A stretch of 64,000 bases of DNA from assembly GCA_002320595.1 (NCBI GenBank), contig DCKB01000010.1, forward strand, positions 8,235 to 72,234, read 5' to 3'. Shown here piece after piece: positions 49,827 through 58,248 of this stretch (position 1 is the stretch's first letter; every line of letters starts with the position of its first letter). The notes beneath the pieces were generated by a model, which saw only the letters and a list, made by a program, of their open reading frames with translations, was not told the DNA's origin and did no database searches. This DNA comes from Christensenella sp. UBA1685 (lineage in GTDB: Bacteria; Bacillota; Clostridia; Christensenellales; CAG-138). Position numbers and translations under genes: made by a program.

Positions 49827-50472
49827 TCGCTTCCCCTTGTCCGGCTTTGTTGGCCGGCATGAGCACGAACGGTTCTTCCGCCGGTTCTGCCTTTGGTTTT
49901 TCCTTCTTTGGGCGTTTGTTGAAGCGTGCCTGCGCTTCCCTGAGTTCACCGTGCACAATCAGTTCCACTGCGTCCGCAGCGCTGTTCATCGCGGCAAGCA
50001 GAAGCTCTTTTTCCTCTGCATCCGGCGCGCCGAGCACGTGGGATACCAGGTTCCGCTGCCCATCCGGGTGTCCAATCCCCACGCGCACGCGCGGAAAATC
50101 GTCAAACCCCAATTGGTAAATGATGCTGCGCATGCCGTTGTGCGTGCCGGAAGACCCGCCTTCGCGGATGCGCAGTGTGCCGACGGGGATATCGATGTCG
50201 TCATAAATGACGATCAGTTCGGAATTCTCACATTTATACCAGTTTACAAGGTCGCGTGCCGCCCAGCCGGAATTGTTCATAAAGGTATCCGGCTTCGCGA
50301 GCACCACCCGCTCGGCGCCGATGCGCCCTTCCCCAAACACGCTGCGGAAGTTGGAACGGCAAACGTCGATATTATGGCGGTCCGCCAGAATATCCAGCGT
50401 CATAAAGCCAACGTTGTGCCGCGTGCTCTGGTATTCACGCCCGGGGTTTCCCAGGCCCAACACGATAAACAT
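49819..50472 (-). CDS. pth: Peptidyl-tRNA hydrolase
   Basis: A 217-residue Pth that recycles tRNA by cutting the ester bond of released peptidyl-tRNA. The start MFIVLGLGNPGREYQSTRHN carries N10 and the catalytic H20; FMNNSG and DDIDIPVGTLRIREGGSSG carry the other site residues (D near residue 93). The last 35 residues are a Lys/Glu/Pro-rich extension (RPKKEKPKAEPAEEP) not needed for the fold. GGAGGAACT precedes the ATG at 50472. It is followed by mfd, whose start overlaps its end. Confidence 0.96.
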   Translation of the reverse strand: MFIVLGLGNPGREYQSTRHNVGFMTLDILADRHNIDVCRSNFRSVFGEGRIGAERVVLAKPDTFMNNSGWAARDLVNWYKCENSELIVIYDDIDIPVGTLRIREGGSSGTHNGMRSIIYQLGFDDFPRVRVGIGHPDGQRNLVSHVLGAPDAEEKELLLAAMNSAADAVELIVHGELREAQARFNKRPKKEKPKAEPAEEPFVLMPANKAGQGEANE

Positions 50473-50612
50473 AGTTCCTCCTTGTTGCTTTCCCTGCACG
50501 CAATGAGCCCTCATGCCGTTGCGGCATGGGGGTCGAACGCTTCACATTAGGGCTTGATTATTTTTCCGATCCGGCCCTGCGGAAAGCCGTATGTGCCTTT
50601 CTCTCACGATTC

Positions 50613-50641
50613 ATTATAAAGCTTTCCCGGCTGCCGCGCAA
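50613..50641 (-). promoter_or_regulatory. Promoter of pth-mfd
   Basis: On the minus strand TTGCGC (50636-50641) and perfect TATAAT (50613-50618) with 17 bases between. The leader contains a small ATGCCG/CGGCAT stem. Confidence 0.6.
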
Positions 50642-50724
50642 GCAGGGGATGACAAACCCGTCCGCTTACGGTATACTTTATTTTGTGTTATTATAGTGAA
50701 TTTTGCGGAAAGTGGCGAACGGAT

Positions 50725-52476
50725 ATGGATTTGTTTGGAGTTCTGACCTTATTTGGCGGGATTGCACTGTTCCTTTATGGCATGCGCGTTATGGGGGAAG
50801 GAATCGAGAAGCGCGCCGGGAAGCAGATGCGCATCATTTTGGAAAAGTTGACTGCAAACCCGCTCAAGAGCATTCTCCTCGGTGCGGCAGTGACGGCCAT
50901 CATTCAAAGCTCGGCCGCAACGACGGTCATGGTCGTGGGCTTCGTCAATTCCGGCATTATGAAGCTGTCCCAGGCTACGGGCGTCATCATGGGCGCAAAC
51001 CTCGGAACAACCATCACCGCCTGGATCTTAAGCCTTTCCGGCATCGAAGGCGAAAGCGTATTCGTTCAGCTTTTGAAGCCTTCCTCCTTCTCTCCGGTGC
51101 TTGCAATGGTTGGCGTTTCCTTCCTGCTGTTTTCCAAAAGCAACAAACGCAGGGATGTCGGCACGATTCTGCTCGGTTTTTCCATCCTCATGTTCGGCAT
51201 GCAGACGATGAGCGGCGCTGTGGCCCCGCTTGCGGACATTCCGGAGTTTACGCGGATCCTGACGTTGTTTGAAAGCCCCATCCTCGGCGTGCTTACGGGC
51301 GCGGTTATCACTGCAATCATCCAAAGCTCCTCTGCCTCCGTTGGCATTCTGCAGGCGCTTTCGGCAACGGGAAGCGTTACGTTTTCTTCTGCGATTCCCA
51401 TTATTCTCGGCATGAACATCGGCGCTTGCATCATCACGCTGCTCTCCTCCGTCGGCACCAGCCGCGAAGCGCGGCGCACAGCGCTCGTGCATTTGTATTT
51501 CAGCCTGATTGGAAAAGTGTTAGTGACCGCGCTGTTCATGCTCGCCAATGCGGCATTCCGTTTTTCCTTCATGGAAACATCCGTCAATCCCGTTAGCATC
51601 GCCGTTATCCATTCAGCGCTCAACCTCATCAGCATTATTGTAATGCTGCCATTTATGCGCCAGCTCGAACGCCTCGCCTGCTTCACCGTCAAAGGCAATA
51701 CGGCTGCTGACGAGCAGGCCGTACTGCTGGATGAACGGTTCATGGCCACCCCCGGCCTTGCGGTTGACCGCAGTCGCGCATTGACCAAGGACATGTCCGA
51801 TTGCTGCATTTCCATGTTCCGCGACGCGCTTTCGCTCATTCGGTATTATGACGCAAAAACTGCGCAAAGCATTGCCGAAGCGGAAGAAAAGATCGACATT
51901 TACGAGGATCGCATCGGCACCTATCTCGTTGAACTTTCCGCAAAGAGCCTCACGCAAACCGATAACCGCGAAACGCAGAAGCTGCTGCACGCAATCGGAG
52001 ATTTTGAGCGCATCGCAGACCATGCTTTGAACATTTCGGAATCCTGCGGCGAAATGCATGAAAAAGGGCTCTCTTTTTCAGCCTCCGCCCTCGATCAGCT
52101 TGATGTGATCATCGCCGCCGTCACAGAAGTGCTGGATCTTTCCACGCGCGCGTTCTTCAACGACGACGTTGCGCTTGCTGCGCGCGTTGAACCGTTGGAG
52201 GATGTTGTGGATGATCTGCGCGCGGAACTGAAAACACAGCATATCGAGCGCCTGCAGCGCGGCGGCTGCACGATTGAGCTCGGCTTTATTTTCACCGATC
52301 TGCTTACAAATTTCGAGCGCATTTCCGACCATTGCAGCAACATCGCCGCTTATGTGATTCAAACCGCAATGCATACCATGGCCATGCACGAATATATGCA
52401 TGTGCTCAAGGATATGGACAGCGGTAGGTATGAAGGAATGCGTAAGGAATATTTGGAAAAATACAGACTGAATTGA
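50725..52476 (+). CDS. Na/Pi cotransporter family protein with PhoU-like domain
   Basis: A 583-residue protein of the NptA/YjbB family. The first half has about nine membrane segments and the two QSS repeats typical of type II Na/Pi cotransporters (VTAIIQSSAATTVMVVGFVN and VITAIIQSSSASVGILQAL). The C-terminal 230 residues are two PhoU-like helical bundles, which probably control transport. It likely moves phosphate with sodium, by family. The ATG at 50725 gives the usual start MDLFGVLTLFGGIALFLYGM, but its ribosome site is weak. It is divergent from pth and ends before a terminator and a hairpin cluster. Confidence 0.93.
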   Translation: MDLFGVLTLFGGIALFLYGMRVMGEGIEKRAGKQMRIILEKLTANPLKSILLGAAVTAIIQSSAATTVMVVGFVNSGIMKLSQATGVIMGANLGTTITAWILSLSGIEGESVFVQLLKPSSFSPVLAMVGVSFLLFSKSNKRRDVGTILLGFSILMFGMQTMSGAVAPLADIPEFTRILTLFESPILGVLTGAVITAIIQSSSASVGILQALSATGSVTFSSAIPIILGMNIGACIITLLSSVGTSREARRTALVHLYFSLIGKVLVTALFMLANAAFRFSFMETSVNPVSIAVIHSALNLISIIVMLPFMRQLERLACFTVKGNTAADEQAVLLDERFMATPGLAVDRSRALTKDMSDCCISMFRDALSLIRYYDAKTAQSIAEAEEKIDIYEDRIGTYLVELSAKSLTQTDNRETQKLLHAIGDFERIADHALNISESCGEMHEKGLSFSASALDQLDVIIAAVTEVLDLSTRAFFNDDVALAARVEPLEDVVDDLRAELKTQHIERLQRGGCTIELGFIFTDLLTNFERISDHCSNIAAYVIQTAMHTMAMHEYMHVLKDMDSGRYEGMRKEYLEKYRLN

Positions 52477-52501
52477 ATAAACGGAAACAGGATTTGCAGG
52501 A

Positions 52502-52525
52502 AGCGCCCCGTTTGGGGTGCTTTTG
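52502..52525 (+). terminator. Terminator of the Na/Pi cotransporter gene
   Basis: GCGCCCC gttt GGGGTGC followed by TTTTGCG. Confidence 0.75.
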
Positions 52526-52530
52526 CGTGT

Positions 52531-52758
52531 CGAAAAAGTGGCTAATAGCCACTTTTTCGAGTTTTCACAGCGTTTACCTCTCGCCTCGCTCCCAGGCGGC
52601 AAACGCTGCAACGTGCGAAACCCCAAGGGGTTTCATCCGTTTCGGCGCGCATGTCGCCGAAGCCGGATGTAAGTCAAGGGCTGCGGCCCTTGACAATCCC
52701 GGTTTTTTTGACAGCCTGCGGCCGCCCCTCCCGGGGCGCTTTTTGCACCGCAAAAAGC
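52531..52758. repeat. Cluster of six inverted repeats between the Na/Pi gene and phzF
   Basis: Within 230 bases lie successive stems: 52531-52543/52547-52559 (13 bp, CGAAAAAGTGGCT), 52568-52575/52601-52608 (CAGCGTTT), 52617-52624/52627-52634 (GAAACCCC), 52673-52681/52686-52694 (GTCAAGGGC), 52723-52728/52733-52738 (CGCCCC, with T run on the plus strand) and 52738-52746/52750-52758 (GCTTTTTGC). There is no gene in the stretch. It exceeds what two convergent genes need as terminators. Confidence 0.75.
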
Positions 52759-52765
52759 CCGATGC

Positions 52766-53608
52766 TCACCCTTCCCGCACAACGGCGCTGCCGCCGACGC
52801 GGATGGAAACCGCGCCGTTTTCGCCTTGTGTGAGGCGGGAATAAACTTTTGAAGGCTTCTCCATGGCCTCCCCCTGCACGAACAGATTGGTTTTGCCGGG
52901 GAACACCAGTCCGCGGCGGTATAGATAATAGGTCAGCGCGCCGTTGGAGGTGCCCGTTGCAGACTCTTCGTCGATGCCGTAAAGCGGAGCAAAGTTGCGG
53001 CAATGCACCGCATCCTCCGCGCAGGCAAACGCATGCACCCCAGTGACCGAAAGCCGCTTTGAAAGCAGAGAGATCGCCTCCATGTCCGGTTTGAGCGCAG
53101 CAAGCAGCGCCGGGCGGGCAAGCGGCATCATGATGTCCGGCAGCCCGGTATCCACAATGGCGGGCCGGAGCGCGCCGAATGCATCCGCAGGCAGGCCGTA
53201 CATCGCAAGCAGAGCCGCTTCGTCCGCTTCGGAAAGAGCGCCAAGTTCGCGGGGCGAAGCCATGTCAAGCCAAACGAGGCCGTCCGCGACATCCACGCGG
53301 ATGTCGCCTGCGCCGGTTTCCGCAATATAGGTGCGTCCGCCTTCGATCAGCCCTTTCTGAAGCAACAGCGAGAACGAGCCGACCGTCGCATGCCCGCAAA
53401 GCGCGACCTCTTCCACCGGTGTAAAATAGCGCACCACAAAGCGCTCCGGCCCGATGCGGCGCAAAAAGGCGGTCTCCGAATAGCCCATCTGCGCGGCTAC
53501 ACGGCGCATTTCCTCCTCATCCGGCAGCGCGCCTTCAAAAAGCGCAACGCCGGCAGGGTTGCCGCCAAGCGGCACATCCGTAAACGCATCAACGGTGTAT
53601 AGTTTCAT
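52766..53608 (-). CDS. PhzF family isomerase/epimerase-like protein
   Basis: A 280-residue PhzF-family protein of two similar halves. The motifs VDAFTDVPLGGNPAGVALF and MGYSETAFL, with the catalytic-type E45, match the family; CGHATVGSF and ATGTSNGALTYYLYR are the second set. In phenazine-makers PhzF isomerises DHHA, but most members, including this one in a genome without phenazine genes in view, have unknown substrates. GGAGGAACCC precedes the ATG at 53608. It stands alone, divergent from feoAB. Confidence 0.9.
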   Translation of the reverse strand: MKLYTVDAFTDVPLGGNPAGVALFEGALPDEEEMRRVAAQMGYSETAFLRRIGPERFVVRYFTPVEEVALCGHATVGSFSLLLQKGLIEGGRTYIAETGAGDIRVDVADGLVWLDMASPRELGALSEADEAALLAMYGLPADAFGALRPAIVDTGLPDIMMPLARPALLAALKPDMEAISLLSKRLSVTGVHAFACAEDAVHCRNFAPLYGIDEESATGTSNGALTYYLYRRGLVFPGKTNLFVQGEAMEKPSKVYSRLTQGENGAVSIRVGGSAVVREG

Positions 53609-53670
53609 GGGTTCCTCCTTAGCCAAATGAACTGTTTCACCGATATAAGTTTATCATAAAAGCAGCGCTA

Positions 53671-53699
53671 TTGACAGTGAAATGCGATTCCGTTATTAT
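53671..53699 (+). promoter_or_regulatory. Promoter of the feoAB operon
   Basis: Perfect TTGACA (53671-53676) and TATTAT (53694-53699) with 17 bases between. A small CCCGG/CCGGG stem lies in the leader. Confidence 0.75.
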
Positions 53700-53777
53700 T
53701 GAAATTGAATTTGATTGCGCTAACCCGGTCCGAAGCCCGGGCTACCCAGCCATTTGGAAAGAGGCGGAAAACCGAAT

Positions 53778-56318
53778 ATGGAACAAAAAAAGAGAAGGGC
53801 TCTGTGCGATCTAAAAATCGGTGAAAGCGGGCATGTATACGCCGTAAATGCGACGGATCAACGGATGCGGCGGCACATCGTGGACATGGGGATCACGCCC
53901 GGTACGGAAATTCGTATCGTAAAAGCTGCGCCGATGGGGGATCCGATTGAGATCGCTCTGCGCGGATACTCCATGTCTCTGCGCAAAGCGGATGCGGCCA
54001 CCATCCTTCTGATGGAAGAAGCGGAGCACGAAACATTTCATAAAAGCGTGGAAAGGGCGCGTGCGGAACATGAGGCGCACGCGCATGCACTGCTTGCGGA
54101 AAAGCAGCATCCAAGCAATACGGACAAAGAAGGCCATGCCCGTGCGGCAATGCTTACAGGCTTCATGTTAGAGCACGGCACCTGCTGTGATCTGAAGAAC
54201 GGTGCGCTCTGTTCCCGGGAAGTATTTGACGATGGCGAGCCGGTTCGCCTTGCGCTTGCAGGCAACCCGAACTGTGGAAAAACGACGCTCTTTAATGCGA
54301 TGACCGGCGGAAAGGAATATGTCGGAAACTGGCCAGGCGTAACGGTTGAAAAAAAAGAAGGCAAAATCAAGTCCGTTGCAGGCACGGACGGTGAAGCGCT
54401 CTGCACGCATGGGCACGAGATGACGCTTGTAGACCTGCCCGGCATCTATTCGCTTTCCCCTTACTCAATGGAAGAGGTCGTGGCGCGGGATTATATCATC
54501 AATGAAAGGCCGGATGCCATCATCAACATTGTGGACGGCACAAACCTGGAGCGCAATTTATACCTGACCGTACAGCTTCTCGAGTTGGAGCGGCCGATGA
54601 TCATCGCCCTGAACATGATGGATGAAGTGGCAAAAAACGGGGATACAATCGATTGCAAGCGCCTTGCTCTTGAGCTTGGCATCCCGGTGGTGCCAATCAG
54701 CGCGCGCACGGGGCAAGGGATAGACGAACTGATCAAAAGCGCGCAAAAGCTCATCTATGCAGCGCATACGCAGCTTCACGAGGGCTTCCATATCGAGCCG
54801 GACGACGTATACGACGATTATACCCACATGCAGCACCACCGCATCGGCGAGCTGGTTGAGCCCTATGCCAAAGCGGCGGGGCTTCCCCTTCACTGGACCG
54901 AAATCAAGCTCCTTGAAGGGGATGACCGCGTGCGCGATGCGTTAAACCTGCCGGAGGACACGGCGGCGCAGGTCGATGCAATCGTGCGGGATTATGCGGC
55001 CGCAAACCCGGTGGGCGACAACGAAAGCACCGTAGCGGACAGCCGGTACCGCTACATTGAACGCGTAACGGCCGCAGCGCTTACGCGCGGCAAAAAGGAT
55101 GCGGCACTTGAGCGCAGCGCGAAGATCGATGCGCTGCTGACCCATAAGGTATGGGCGATCCCCGTGTTTCTTCTCATTATGGCCGCAATTTTCGCACTGA
55201 CGTTTTCAACGCTTGGCGCATTCCTTTCAGACGGCGTCGGCATGCTGATCGACGATGGCCTTGCCCCGCTTGTGCGCGCGGCGCTCGTACCCGCGCCCGC
55301 GTGGTTCACAAGCCTTGTGTGCGATGGAATCATCAAGGGCGTGGGCGGCGTGCTTACGTTTTTGCCGCAGATCGCGCTGCTGTTCCTCTGCCTTTCCATT
55401 TTGGAGGACAGCGGCTACATGAGCCGCATCGCGTTCATTATGGATCAGCCCATGCGCCGCTTCGGCCTTTCCGGGAAAAGCTTCATCCCGCTGTTGATGG
55501 GCTTTGGCTGCACCGTTCCGGCCACGATGGGCGCGCGCACCATGGATAACGACCGCGACCGTCGCATAACCGTGCTCCTGCTGCCGTTCATGAGCTGTTC
55601 CGCAAAGCTGCCGGTTTACGGCCTGCTTGCGGGTGCGTTCTTCCCGCGATACCGTGGAATCGTGATTTTCAGCCTGTACATCCTCGGCGTCGCGCTCGGC
55701 ATCCTTTCCGGCCTTCTGTTTAAAAGGACCATGTTCACCGGCGAGGAAGCTCCTTTTGTGATTGAACTTCCACCCTACCGCATGCCGAGCGCAAAAAACG
55801 TGCTTACGCATGTTTGGGAGCGCGTTTCGCACTTCCTGGAAAAGGCGGGGACGATTATTTTCGCCATGAGTGTGCTGCTCTGGTTCCTTGAAAGCTTCAA
55901 TTTTTCGTTCCAGATGGTGGAAAATGCGGGGGACAGCATCATCGGCCGTATCGGCTCACTGATTGCCCCGGTGTTTACGCCGCTTGGCTTCGGCACCTGG
56001 CAGGCGGCCGTCGCACTGATCACAGGCATCGTGGCCAAGGAAGCGGTGGTCAGTTCCCTTGCGATGTTCTATGGTTTCTCTGTGAGCGCGGAAAGCGCTG
56101 TTGTGGGCAGCGCGCTTGCAGGCACGTTCACACCGCTTGCCGCATACAGCTTCCTCGTGTTCGTGCTGCTGTACACGCCCTGCATGGCCGCCGTTGCCAC
56201 CATGCGGCGCGAGCTCGCCAGCCGCAAGTGGACGGCGTTCGCCGTGGTTTACCAGATCGGCATTGCGTACATCGCGGCGCTTCTGACGTATTTTATCGGC
56301 AGCTTTTTCGCAGGCTAA
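53778..56318 (+). CDS. feoB: FeoA-FeoB fusion ferrous iron transporter
   Basis: An 846-residue protein. Residues 1-82 are a FeoA (SH3-like) domain; 83-120 are a His/Glu-rich linker; from about 155 the GTPase domain starts with Walker A GNPNCGKTTLF (162-172), then the switch segment (VGNWPGVTVEKKEG), DLPGIYSLSPYS (G3) and NMMD (G4). The membrane part from about 455 has the family motifs GFGCTVPATMGARTM and LLPFMSCSAKLPVYG. It imports Fe(II), driven by nucleotide hydrolysis. The fused FeoA replaces a separate gene. The ATG at 53778 follows GAGGCGG. The Cys-rich partner gene follows by four bases. Confidence 0.95.
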   Translation: MEQKKRRALCDLKIGESGHVYAVNATDQRMRRHIVDMGITPGTEIRIVKAAPMGDPIEIALRGYSMSLRKADAATILLMEEAEHETFHKSVERARAEHEAHAHALLAEKQHPSNTDKEGHARAAMLTGFMLEHGTCCDLKNGALCSREVFDDGEPVRLALAGNPNCGKTTLFNAMTGGKEYVGNWPGVTVEKKEGKIKSVAGTDGEALCTHGHEMTLVDLPGIYSLSPYSMEEVVARDYIINERPDAIINIVDGTNLERNLYLTVQLLELERPMIIALNMMDEVAKNGDTIDCKRLALELGIPVVPISARTGQGIDELIKSAQKLIYAAHTQLHEGFHIEPDDVYDDYTHMQHHRIGELVEPYAKAAGLPLHWTEIKLLEGDDRVRDALNLPEDTAAQVDAIVRDYAAANPVGDNESTVADSRYRYIERVTAAALTRGKKDAALERSAKIDALLTHKVWAIPVFLLIMAAIFALTFSTLGAFLSDGVGMLIDDGLAPLVRAALVPAPAWFTSLVCDGIIKGVGGVLTFLPQIALLFLCLSILEDSGYMSRIAFIMDQPMRRFGLSGKSFIPLLMGFGCTVPATMGARTMDNDRDRRITVLLLPFMSCSAKLPVYGLLAGAFFPRYRGIVIFSLYILGVALGILSGLLFKRTMFTGEEAPFVIELPPYRMPSAKNVLTHVWERVSHFLEKAGTIIFAMSVLLWFLESFNFSFQMVENAGDSIIGRIGSLIAPVFTPLGFGTWQAAVALITGIVAKEAVVSSLAMFYGFSVSAESAVVGSALAGTFTPLAAYSFLVFVLLYTPCMAAVATMRRELASRKWTAFAVVYQIGIAYIAALLTYFIGSFFAG

Positions 56319-56322
56319 GGCT

Positions 56323-56520
56323 ATGGAATTCATTTGGTATCTTCTTGCGGGCGCAGCGCTCGTTTACAGCATTTTCTGCCTGATCCGGCATCTGCGGCGC
56401 AGGCGTCTGGGCTGCTCCTGTGCTTCCGGTGCATGCAAAGGTTGCAGCCGCGCCGCAGAGTGTTCACAAAAAAATCCAAATGGAAGCAGGAATTTGTGCT
56501 ATACTAAACGAAAGAAATAA
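56323..56520 (+). CDS. FeoB-associated Cys-rich membrane protein
   Basis: A 65-residue protein with one membrane segment (about 4-22) and a basic, cysteine-rich cytoplasmic tail (CSCASGACKGCSRAAEC and a last C). This is the small FeoB-associated Cys-rich membrane protein found right after feoB in many Clostridia. The cysteines may bind iron or protect the transporter, but this has not been shown. It starts four bases after feoB, with AAGGCT as a weak ribosome site, so it is read with feoB. Confidence 0.85.
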   Translation: MEFIWYLLAGAALVYSIFCLIRHLRRRRLGCSCASGACKGCSRAAECSQKNPNGSRNLCYTKRKK

Positions 56521-56564
56521 GCAGCACAGGACATTGGATCCGGTGCGTGAAAGGGGTAAGAAGG

Positions 56565-57107
56565 ATGCGTATCACAATCACCGGCAAGAACATCGAAGTT
56601 TCTGATTACCTGAACGATCTCGTCATCAAAAAGGTAAGCAAGCTGGACAAGTATTTCCCCGAGGATACCGAGGCACATGTCACGTTGGCGGTGGAACGCA
56701 ACCGCCATATCGTAGAAGTCACCATCCCCTATACCGGCGGCATCATCCGCGGTGAAGAGACTTCCGGCGACATGTATGCTTCCATCGATAACGTTCTCGC
56801 CAAGTTGGAAAAGCAGATTATGCGGCACCGCACCAAGCTGGAAAAGAGCCTGCGAGCGGGCGCGTTCAAAGCGCCGGAACCCGTGTTTGCGGATTCGTTC
56901 AGCGCGGATGAGGACGAAATGGAAGAAGCGCCGCGCGTAGTAAAGGTTAAGCGCTTCGACATCAAGCCCATGACCGTGGAAGAGGCTATGCTTCAGCTTG
57001 AATTGCTCGGCCACTCGTTCTATATGTTCACCAACGGCGATTCCGGCCAGATCAACGTCATCTATAAGCGCAAGGATGGTAATTTTGGCCTCATCGAGCC
57101 CGAATAA
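56565..57107 (+). CDS. hpf: Ribosome hibernation promoting factor, long form
   Basis: A 180-residue long HPF. The N-terminal domain (MRITITGKNIEVSDYLNDLV, about 1-100) binds the 30S decoding centre; the C-terminal domain (about 120-180, VKRFDIKPMTVEEAMLQLEL then GHSFYMFTN) dimerises and pairs ribosomes into 100S particles. This is the standard form in Firmicutes. AAGGGGTAAGAAGG precedes the ATG at 56565. It lies 45 bases after the FeoB-associated gene and ends in a terminator at 57144-57171. It may be read from the feo operon or its own start. Confidence 0.95.
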   Translation: MRITITGKNIEVSDYLNDLVIKKVSKLDKYFPEDTEAHVTLAVERNRHIVEVTIPYTGGIIRGEETSGDMYASIDNVLAKLEKQIMRHRTKLEKSLRAGAFKAPEPVFADSFSADEDEMEEAPRVVKVKRFDIKPMTVEEAMLQLELLGHSFYMFTNGDSGQINVIYKRKDGNFGLIEPE

Positions 57108-57143
57108 ACCCGGGGCTCATTATAAAAGAAACAAAAAGCATTG

Positions 57144-57171
57144 GGCCGCTCCTTTTCGGAGCGGCCTTTTT
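57144..57171 (+). terminator. Terminator of hpf
   Basis: GGCCGCTCC ttttc GGAGCGGCC followed by TTTTTG. Confidence 0.9.
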
Positions 57172-57184
57172 GCGCTTGCATGGC

Positions 57185-57250
57185 TTGCAACGCAGAAAGA
57201 AGGATGGTATAATTAAGGATATAAGTATAACTAGTATGACTAAACATACT
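57185..57250 (+). promoter_or_regulatory. Promoter and candidate operator of the abrB-ABC operon
   Basis: TTGCAA (57185-57190) and perfect TATAAT (57208-57213) are 17 bases apart. Just downstream AGTATA (57224), AGTATG (57233-57238) and CATACT (57245-57250) form a repeat and an inverted repeat AGTATG-actaaa-CATACT, well placed for the AbrB-like protein of this operon to control its own transcription. Confidence 0.6.
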
Positions 57251-57271
57251 TTCAGAAAAGGAGGATGCGCT

Positions 57272-57508
57272 ATGCTGAAAGGGCCGGAGGGCAAGTGTAT
57301 TTTCGGCACGGTGAAGGTGGGCGAAAAGGGGCAGATCGTGATCCCAAAGGAAGCGCGGGAGATGTTCGGCATCAAGCCCGGGGATCTGCTTCTGCTGCTG
57401 GGGGATGAAAAGCAGGGAATCGCAATCGTAAAAAACGAAATCTTCATGCAATTTGCGCAATACATATTGAACGCGCCGCTCTGCGGCGAGAAAGAGGAAG
57501 AAGAATGA
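57272..57508 (+). CDS. AbrB/SpoVT-type DNA-binding regulator
   Basis: A 78-residue protein with an AbrB swapped-hairpin DNA-binding domain at 12-55 (GTVKVGEKGQIVIPKEAREM, then FGIKPGDLLLLLGD). AAAGGAGGATGCGCT precedes the ATG. Its stop overlaps the ATG of the following ABC ATPase gene (ATGA, 57505-57508), so the regulator is translated with the transporter and probably represses the operon; a palindrome at the promoter is the likely site. This AbrB-ABC arrangement is common in Clostridia. Confidence 0.88.
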   Translation: MLKGPEGKCIFGTVKVGEKGQIVIPKEAREMFGIKPGDLLLLLGDEKQGIAIVKNEIFMQFAQYILNAPLCGEKEEEE

Positions 57509-58248
57509 ACGCGATTGAAACCACGGGGCTGACAAAACGCTTCCGTGGGCGCACAGCCGTGGACGATCTGAACCTTACCATTGCGCAAGGCGAGTTTTTC
57601 GCGTTGCTTGGGCAGAACGGCGCGGGCAAAACCACGACCATCCGCATGTTGACCTGCCTGCTTGCGCCAAGCGCCGGGGATGCGCTTTTGATGGGCGAAA
57701 GCATTGCCCGCAATGCGGAAGCCGCAAAAGCGCACAGCAACCTTTCCCCACAGGAAACAGCCATTGCCCAAAACCTGACCGTACGGGAAAACCTGATGCT
57801 CATTGCGCGGCTTTACGGTGCAAACAAGGCCGATGCTGCGGGGCAGGCAGAAGCAGCCATGCGGGAATTCGGCCTTTCCGCGCGCGCACGGGACCGGGCG
57901 AAAACCCTTTCCGGCGGCATGCAGCGGCGGCTTTCCATCGCCATGGCGCTGATTACGAAACCGAACGTCCTGTTTCTGGACGAACCGACGCTTGGGCTGG
58001 ATGTGCGCGCCCGGCGCGAGCTTTGGAAAACCATTTCGGCACTCAAGGGCAAAGTGACCGTTGTGCTGACGACGCATTACTTGGAAGAAGCCGAAGCGCT
58101 TGCCGACCGGATCGGCATCATGCATGAAGGAAGGCTTCAGGCGCTCGGTACGGCTGCGGAGCTTTGCGCCAAAGCAAACGCAACGAACTTTGAGGATGCG
58201 TTCTTGGCCCTTACGGAAAGCGAAGCGGAAACGGAGGCTGCATTATGA
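57505..58248 (+). CDS. ABC transporter ATPase (ABC-2 type partner)
   Basis: A 247-residue nucleotide-binding subunit with Walker A GQNGAGKTTT (36-45), signature LSGGMQRRL, Walker B VLFLDEPTLGLD and the switch His in TTHYLEEAE. It belongs to the drug/antibiotic export (CcmA-like) type. Its start overlaps abrB and its stop overlaps the permease gene (ATGA), so three genes are one translational unit. The substrate is unknown; control by the AbrB-like protein suggests a condition-dependent export function. Confidence 0.92.
   Translation: MNAIETTGLTKRFRGRTAVDDLNLTIAQGEFFALLGQNGAGKTTTIRMLTCLLAPSAGDALLMGESIARNAEAAKAHSNLSPQETAIAQNLTVRENLMLIARLYGANKADAAGQAEAAMREFGLSARARDRAKTLSGGMQRRLSIAMALITKPNVLFLDEPTLGLDVRARRELWKTISALKGKVTVVLTTHYLEEAEALADRIGIMHEGRLQALGTAAELCAKANATNFEDAFLALTESEAETEAAL

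Noticed and set aside
52531..52758. A CRISPR array in the hairpin cluster
   Set aside because: The stems differ in sequence and there is no constant repeat with regular spacers; no cas gene is in view.
53700..53777. A riboswitch in the feoAB leader
   Set aside because: Only a small GC stem is present; no known class pattern could be recognised in about 80 bases.
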